Assembly: GCF_902459645.1 (NCBI RefSeq)
Contig: NZ_CABPSK010000001.1
Coordinates: forward strand, 248,001 to 312,000
DNA: 64,000 nucleotides
Direction: 5' to 3'
Origin: Pandoraea pneumonica
GTDB taxonomy: Bacteria > Pseudomonadota > Gammaproteobacteria > Burkholderiales > Burkholderiaceae
Shown: piece by piece, positions 59,795 through 64,000 of the stretch
Numbering within the stretch: position 1 is the stretch's first letter
Layout of the letters: every line of letters begins with the position of its first letter
Translations under genes and position numbers: made by a program
The notes under the pieces: generated by a model
Told to the model about the DNA's origin: nothing
Seen by the model: the letters and a program-made list of their open reading frames with translations, nothing else
The model's database searches: none

Positions 59795-60919
59795 TCAGGA
59801 CGACATCACCTTACGCAGCACTTCTGCATGCGTAATCACACCGACGAGGCGCGCGGCCTCGTCGAGCACGGGCACCGTGCCGTGGCGCTGGGTTGCAAGC
59901 AGCGGGACGATTTCCGAGAGCGGCATGCTCGTCGTGGCTGACTTCATATCCGCCTGCATCATTTCGCGAATGGACGGACGTGGCCCGGCACTCAGGCCAG
60001 CACCGAAGCGCGGCCAACGTTGTCCGCGCGCACGACGCGCATGCAGATCGTGACGGGAAACCAACCCGATGACCCGAGCGTCGGCGTCGATCACAGGCAA
60101 TGCATCGAGACCATGCCGCTGCAACAAGCGCCATGCGGTCGGTGCGATGTCGTGCGCGTTGACGTGCGCGACCGGCGGGGTCATCACATCGCCCACGGTC
60201 AACTCGCGGGCGCGTCGGGCATAGGCTTCGCGTTGCGTATCGCGCAGCAGGTCGGCCAGATCGTCCGCCGAAATGGAGAGCAGTTCGCTATGGCGGGCGA
60301 GGGCTTTTTCGGCATCGGCCGTGGTGACTTGAACGCCAGCACCATCGGCAGGGCGGGCCGGTGCCGCTTGGGCGCGTGCCACATGCGGATACCGGTGACC
60401 GGTGATCGCGTGATACGCGATGGCCGCCGCCAGCAGCGCGACAGACTGCACCGCGATCGGCTCAAGCAGGAACCCGTAACCGAGCGAGTGCACCGCCGGA
60501 CCGCCGAGCACTGCCGTCAATGCGACAGCACCCGAAGGCGGGTGCACGCAGCGCAGCGTAAACATCAGCGCAATCGAGATACCGACCGCTGCCGCTGCCG
60601 CCACGACCGGCGACGGAATAAACATGGCGCACGTGACACCGACGAACGCCGAGATGAGATTGCCGCCGAGGATCGACCACGGTTGCGCGAGGGGACTGGC
60701 AGGAACGCCGAACAACAAGACTGCGGAGGCCCCCATCGGGGCGACCAGCCAAGGGATATAAGTCGCGGGGCCGAGCATCCAGAGCATCAAGCCACCAGTG
60801 AAGGCGATGCCGCACAGGGCACCCACCCCGGCGCGTAACCGCTCGCGCCATTGCACCGCCACCACGGCGGGCAGAAAACCGGTCAACCATTGCCTTACAT
60901 CACGTTGCGTCATTGCCAT
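59795..60919 (-). CDS. HPP-family membrane protein with C-terminal CBS pair
   Basis: The 374-residue protein starts at ATG 60919 (site GGAGGGGA). The N-terminal HPP domain has four or five spans with PWLVAPMGASAVLLFGVPASPLAQPW and the name-giving VHPPSGAVALTAVLGG at about residue 120. Two CBS domains follow (TVGDVMTPPVAHVNAHD, VIDADARVIGLVSRHDL, then REMMQADMKSATTSMP, VLDEAARLVGVITHAEVL). HPP proteins have been linked to nitrite transport in chloroplasts; here the CBS pair suggests nucleotide control. Substrate unknown. Confidence 0.88.
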   Translation of the reverse strand: MAMTQRDVRQWLTGFLPAVVAVQWRERLRAGVGALCGIAFTGGLMLWMLGPATYIPWLVAPMGASAVLLFGVPASPLAQPWSILGGNLISAFVGVTCAMFIPSPVVAAAAAVGISIALMFTLRCVHPPSGAVALTAVLGGPAVHSLGYGFLLEPIAVQSVALLAAAIAYHAITGHRYPHVARAQAAPARPADGAGVQVTTADAEKALARHSELLSISADDLADLLRDTQREAYARRARELTVGDVMTPPVAHVNAHDIAPTAWRLLQRHGLDALPVIDADARVIGLVSRHDLHARRARGQRWPRFGAGLSAGPRPSIREMMQADMKSATTSMPLSEIVPLLATQRHGTVPVLDEAARLVGVITHAEVLRKVMSS

Positions 60920-60975
60920 GTCGTCCCCTCCGCCGACCGCACCGAGATGGGGCAATCGATTGATATTTTGTGCAT

Positions 60976-60990
60976 GATATATCGTATATC
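60976..60990. promoter_or_regulatory. Small palindrome GATATA-TCG-TATATC upstream of the HPP-CBS gene
   Basis: A perfect 6-bp inverted repeat with 3-bp centre, 57 bp before the ATG. It may be an operator or a -10 element. Confidence 0.4.
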
Positions 60991-61124
60991 GATGGATTGG
61001 GAGAGCATGAGCGCGTGATTTTAGTGCTGCGACGCAGCGAAATCCCGGCATTGCCCCACATGCTGGCAATGCGACGCACCAAAAGGTGGAAAACGAGACG
61101 ATGTAGGGAGGATGTCAACAAAAA

Positions 61125-61153
61125 AGCGGCAGAGCTTTTGAGGCCCTGCCGCT
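61125..61153 (-). terminator. Terminator of the RcnB-like gene
   Basis: Read on the minus strand: AGCGGCAG, loop, CTGCCGCT, then TTTTTT (A-run at 61119-61125). It lies 47 bp past the RcnB-like stop. Confidence 0.85.
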
Positions 61154-61199
61154 GTTTGGCAAGTCAGCGGGAATTCGCTGTGTTCACTGGGGCGGGTGG

Positions 61200-61613
61200 C
61201 TAGCGTCCGCCGTTGACCACCATGTCTGCGATGACACCGCTGGCGATGGCCACGAGCAGGAAGTCACCGCCGACCCCAACCCATTGATAGCCGCGACGCG
61301 GCGGCGGCAGGTGGTAATCGCGATAGTTTTCGACGACGTACTGGCGATCGCGATACTGCTGCGGCATGCGGTCGCCCTTGCGCCAATCGGGATGCTGCCA
61401 GGTATCTTCGGCGGGGCCGCGTGGCGGCGGTCCGCCATGCTGCGGGCCGTGTCCCGGTGGTGGTCCGCCGTGTTGCGGGCCATGACCCGGCGGTGGGCCT
61501 CGGTGATCGTCCGGACGCCCTTGCGGCGGCGGGCCGCCCTGGGCGAGGGCGAGGGTGGATGACACCGCCAGACCGGCGGCGAGACACATCGACAACGTCT
61601 TGCGCATCTTCAT
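61200..61613 (-). CDS. RcnB-family periplasmic protein
   Basis: The 137-residue product has a signal peptide (LSMCLAAGLAVSSTLALA, cleaved near residue 25), a Pro/Gly/His-rich middle with two exact copies of GPPPGHGPQHG, and a C-terminal RcnB domain: QQYRDRQYVVENYRDYHLPP, RRGYQWVGVGGDFLLVAIAS. RcnB is a periplasmic protein needed for nickel/cobalt homeostasis in E. coli; His-rich repeats suit metal binding. ATG 61613 is the first of two close ATGs. Confidence 0.85.
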   Translation of the reverse strand: MKMRKTLSMCLAAGLAVSSTLALAQGGPPPQGRPDDHRGPPPGHGPQHGGPPPGHGPQHGGPPPRGPAEDTWQHPDWRKGDRMPQQYRDRQYVVENYRDYHLPPPRRGYQWVGVGGDFLLVAIASGVIADMVVNGGR

Positions 61614-62020
61614 TCTTGCACTCCTTTTCGTGAGATCGAGCGATCGCACGCGGGGGAAGCATTCGAGATGACTTGCCAGTAACGGCTGCCGGTCAGACGC
61701 ACCGCATACGCAATACGCGTGAGGGCAACCGTAGGGCCATCCTACCATCGCAGCATAAAAAAGAGCCCGGGCATGTCGGACGTCAATTGACATCGGACAG
61801 ACACCGGGCAAGCAGGGACGCAGGGAAGAAACTATTCGAAACGGGGTGCCGCTATACCCAACAGGGGAGCATCGAAACCGGCGGCGCGCATGGCGCGCAA
61901 TGGGAGGGGGCAACTCCACGCGCCGCTCGCCTTGGGGGACACGAGGGCGGCCGCCGGCCCGATGCTTTCGGTTGGCTACAGGGCTAAATCACTTCACTTG
62001 CATTTACGACTTTTCATCAC
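61614..62020. other. Intergenic region between the RcnB-like gene and the efflux operon
   Basis: No gene is seen. It includes the RcnB promoter region and a probable terminator of the leftward efflux operon at 61760-61812. Confidence 0.5.
61760..61812 (-). terminator. Probable terminator of the efflux operon
   Basis: Read leftwards, GCCCGG pairs with CCGGGC across an imperfect stem containing the palindrome GTCAATTGAC, followed by TCTTTTTT. It lies 210 bp after the outer membrane gene. Confidence 0.55.
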
Positions 62021-63571
62021 TTATCGAGCGGCGACGGTAGCGGGATTCACCACAGCCGCCACCGGCGCCGCTGCGTCAGGCGCAGGCTGTGCCGCTGGCA
62101 CGTCACCCCAGCCGCCACCCAGCGCGCGGATCAAGTTGACGGTCGACACGGCTTGCGCACCGGCCAACTGCACCGCGCTGCGCTGCGCCTGCAACACCGT
62201 GCGCTCCGCATCGATGACATCCAGATACGCAATCGAGCCTTCCTTATATTGCGTGCGCGAGAGTTGCGCGGCACGGTTCGACGCCTTCACGGCATCGTCC
62301 TGAGCGCGCGTCTGCTCGGCAAGCAATCGCAGGTTCGACAGGTTGTCTTCAACGTCACGGAACGCCACGAGCACTTGCTGGCGATAGTTCGCGACATCTT
62401 CTTCGTACTGCGCACGGGCACGCGACAGATTGCCGCTGCGCGCACCGCCGTCGAAGATCGGCAGCGAGAGCAAACCGCCCACGGCCGGGCCGAGCAAGAA
62501 CGTACGGCTCGACCAGTTGAACAAGTCGCCCAGCGTCGCCGCCTCAAACCCGCCCGAACCCGTCAACGACAGCGACGGGAAGAACGCGGCCTTCGCCACA
62601 CCGATACGCGCATTGGCGGCTGCCATCGCACGTTCCGCTGCCGCGATATCCGGGCGGCGCTCCAGCAGGGCCGAAGGCAAACCGGCCGGAATCCGCACGT
62701 TCACCGGCACCAACGGCGTCGGCGTGTACGAGAACTCTGCGGGCGTCTTACCCAGCAGAATCGCGAGGCTGTGTTCCGACGCAGCACGAAGGCGCGCCAC
62801 GGCTAGCGAATCCGACTGCGCCGTGGCCAACTCAGCCTTGGCGCGCGCCACGTCCAACTCGTCGATATCGCCTTCCGTGAAACGGCGCTGCACCAGCTTC
62901 AGCGCATCTTCACGAAGCTTCACGGTCTGCGTGTACAGCGCCTGTTCAGCGTCGAGCTCACGCAGGTTGAAGTAGTTCTGCGCCACGTCGGCTTGCAAGG
63001 CGAGCTGCACCGAGCGGTACAGCGCTTCGCTTTGCTCGGCGTCCGCGCGGGCGGCGGCCACGTTATCCGACACGCGGCCGAACAGATCCACTTCGTATCC
63101 CACGCTCGCCTGAGCACGCCACAGCGTGTACGGCGCGATGTTGTTGCCGTCCGGCTGCAACTGCGAGGCGGGAGAGATCTTCTGACGCGTCGGGCCGAAG
63201 CCTGCATCGAGCGTCGGGAAGAGGGCGGCGCGAGCCTGACGCTGCACGCCGCGCGCTTCCTTCACACGCGCCGCAGCAGCGGCCAGATTCTGGTTGGCAG
63301 CGAGCGCATCCTCTTCGAGCTTGTCGAGCGTCGCGTCGCCGAACACCTTCCACCATTCACCGCGCGCCACCGCTTCCGACGGCTGCGCGGTCTTCCACGT
63401 GCCCGCGTCGGCAGCCGACAGCGGGGCATCTTCCTTGAACGCCGTCGGCGTGCCTTTATCGGTCACCTTCGGCACTTCATACGTGGGGGCCATCGAGCAG
63501 CCCGCCACCACCAGCAGCGTGGCGAGCAAGCCCGAAACACCCAGACTGCGTTTAATCCATTGCGATTGCAT
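62021..63571 (-). CDS. RND efflux outer membrane lipoprotein, NodT/OprM family
   Basis: The 516-residue channel has a lipoprotein signal (GVSGLLATLLVVAGCSMAPT, Cys near residue 25), and two OEP repeats: helices AANQNLAAAAARVKEARGV and TEGDIDELDVARAKAELATA in the first, AERAMAAANARIGVAKAAFF and YKEGSIAYLDVIDAERTVL in the second, ending in an Ala/Pro-rich tail. It forms the trimeric exit duct of a tripartite pump. It lies 12 bp downstream of the RND permease gene. Confidence 0.93.
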   Translation of the reverse strand: MQSQWIKRSLGVSGLLATLLVVAGCSMAPTYEVPKVTDKGTPTAFKEDAPLSAADAGTWKTAQPSEAVARGEWWKVFGDATLDKLEEDALAANQNLAAAAARVKEARGVQRQARAALFPTLDAGFGPTRQKISPASQLQPDGNNIAPYTLWRAQASVGYEVDLFGRVSDNVAAARADAEQSEALYRSVQLALQADVAQNYFNLRELDAEQALYTQTVKLREDALKLVQRRFTEGDIDELDVARAKAELATAQSDSLAVARLRAASEHSLAILLGKTPAEFSYTPTPLVPVNVRIPAGLPSALLERRPDIAAAERAMAAANARIGVAKAAFFPSLSLTGSGGFEAATLGDLFNWSSRTFLLGPAVGGLLSLPIFDGGARSGNLSRARAQYEEDVANYRQQVLVAFRDVEDNLSNLRLLAEQTRAQDDAVKASNRAAQLSRTQYKEGSIAYLDVIDAERTVLQAQRSAVQLAGAQAVSTVNLIRALGGGWGDVPAAQPAPDAAAPVAAVVNPATVAAR

Positions 63572-63583
63572 GATTGGCATCCT

Positions 63584-64000
63584 TCAGACTTCGGCCTTGA
63601 CGTTGGTGGGCATGGTCGACGCGTGCGCACTATGCAGCGGCTTCTTGCCAGCCAGCGTACGCAGCAGCACGTAGAACACCGGCGTCAGCACCAGACCGAA
63701 CCCGGTCACGCCGATCATGCCGAAGAACACGGCCACACCCATGGCATGACGCATTTCCGAACCCGCGCCGGTCGACATCACCAGCGGCACCACACCCATG
63801 ATGAACGCGATAGACGTCATCAAAATCGGGCGCAGACGCAGGCGGCTGGCTTCAATTGCCGCAGCCACGGCCGAGCGGCCTTGCATTTCCAGTTCCCGCG
63901 CAAATTCCACGATCAGAATCGCGTTCTTCGCCGACAACCCCACCAGCACCATCAAACCGATCTGCGTGAAGATGTTGTTATCTCCGCCCGTCAGCCACAC
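63584..64000 (-). CDS. RND efflux permease, C-terminal end (partial)
   Basis: Only the last 138 codons lie in the window. GLMVLVGLSAKNAILIVEFA is the conserved TM10 region of hydrophobe/amphiphile RND pumps, followed by AAIEASRLRLRPILMTSIAF and GVVPLVMSTGAGSEMRHAMG, near identical in style to AcrB/MexB. It uses the proton gradient to expel drugs or solvents with the OprM-type partner. Confidence 0.95.
   Translation of the reverse strand: MWLTGGDNNIFTQIGLMVLVGLSAKNAILIVEFARELEMQGRSAVAAAIEASRLRLRPILMTSIAFIMGVVPLVMSTGAGSEMRHAMGVAVFFGMIGVTGFGLVLTPVFYVLLRTLAGKKPLHSAHASTMPTNVKAEV

Overview
The window looks like the chromosome of a GC-rich betaproteobacterium of the order Burkholderiales. Pandoraea or a close relative is my best guess, from the general look of the backbone genes: an NodT/OprM-type efflux lipoprotein with an RND pump, HPP-CBS protein, hutG/hutC, a ParD-like gene fused by overlap to a methionine aminopeptidase gene, and RcnB. 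No ribosomal marker is present to confirm this.

Region 1 (1 to about 28.05 kb) is the right part of a lambda/HK97-type siphophage prophage. From left to right it holds the end of the early/middle operon (RusA resolvase, HNH/Ref-like nuclease, Q-like protein, terminator), an HNH nuclease, a probable cos region, small and large terminase, portal, ClpP-like protease, HK97-fold capsid, connectors, tail tube and tail chaperones with an A_AAA_AAC frameshift site. Next come the tape measure and the lambda M-L-K-I-J tail-tip set, with two insertions (an S74 tail fibre and a lipoprotein), then holin-like genes, a lambda R-type endolysin and nested Rz/Rz1. An accessory tail follows: a HEAT-repeat protein, then two SRAP-family genes around a P63C-domain gene with a consensus LexA box. 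The prophage integrase is not in the window.

Region 2 (28.05-32.77 kb) is a scarred stretch. It holds tRNA 3'-end fragments, two hypothetical genes and a large autotransporter.

Region 3 (32.77-51.73 kb) is an 18.9-kb integrated element bounded by a perfect 74-bp direct repeat that contains a tRNA-like 3' end. A tyrosine integrase lies just inside the left repeat. Next are a BrnA-like protein, a C5-cytosine methyltransferase and a GIY-YIG protein (candidate restriction-modification pair). On the opposite strand is a full filamentous-phage (inovirus) module: ssDNA-binding protein, small membrane proteins, major coat, pIII-like adsorption protein, pVI-like protein, Zot, secretin, HUH replication initiator and an excisionase-like protein, with a divergent repressor and a double operator. 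On the right are two large AT-richer genes, a UvrD-type helicase with an unusual N-terminus and a Z1-domain ATPase, which I regard as a candidate defence locus.

Region 4 (51.7-64 kb) is chromosomal backbone: beta-propeller secreted protein, NmrA-like protein with a divergent HxlR regulator, GNAT, hutG-hutC, parD-like/map, membrane protein, HPP-CBS protein, RcnB-like protein and the end of an RND efflux operon.
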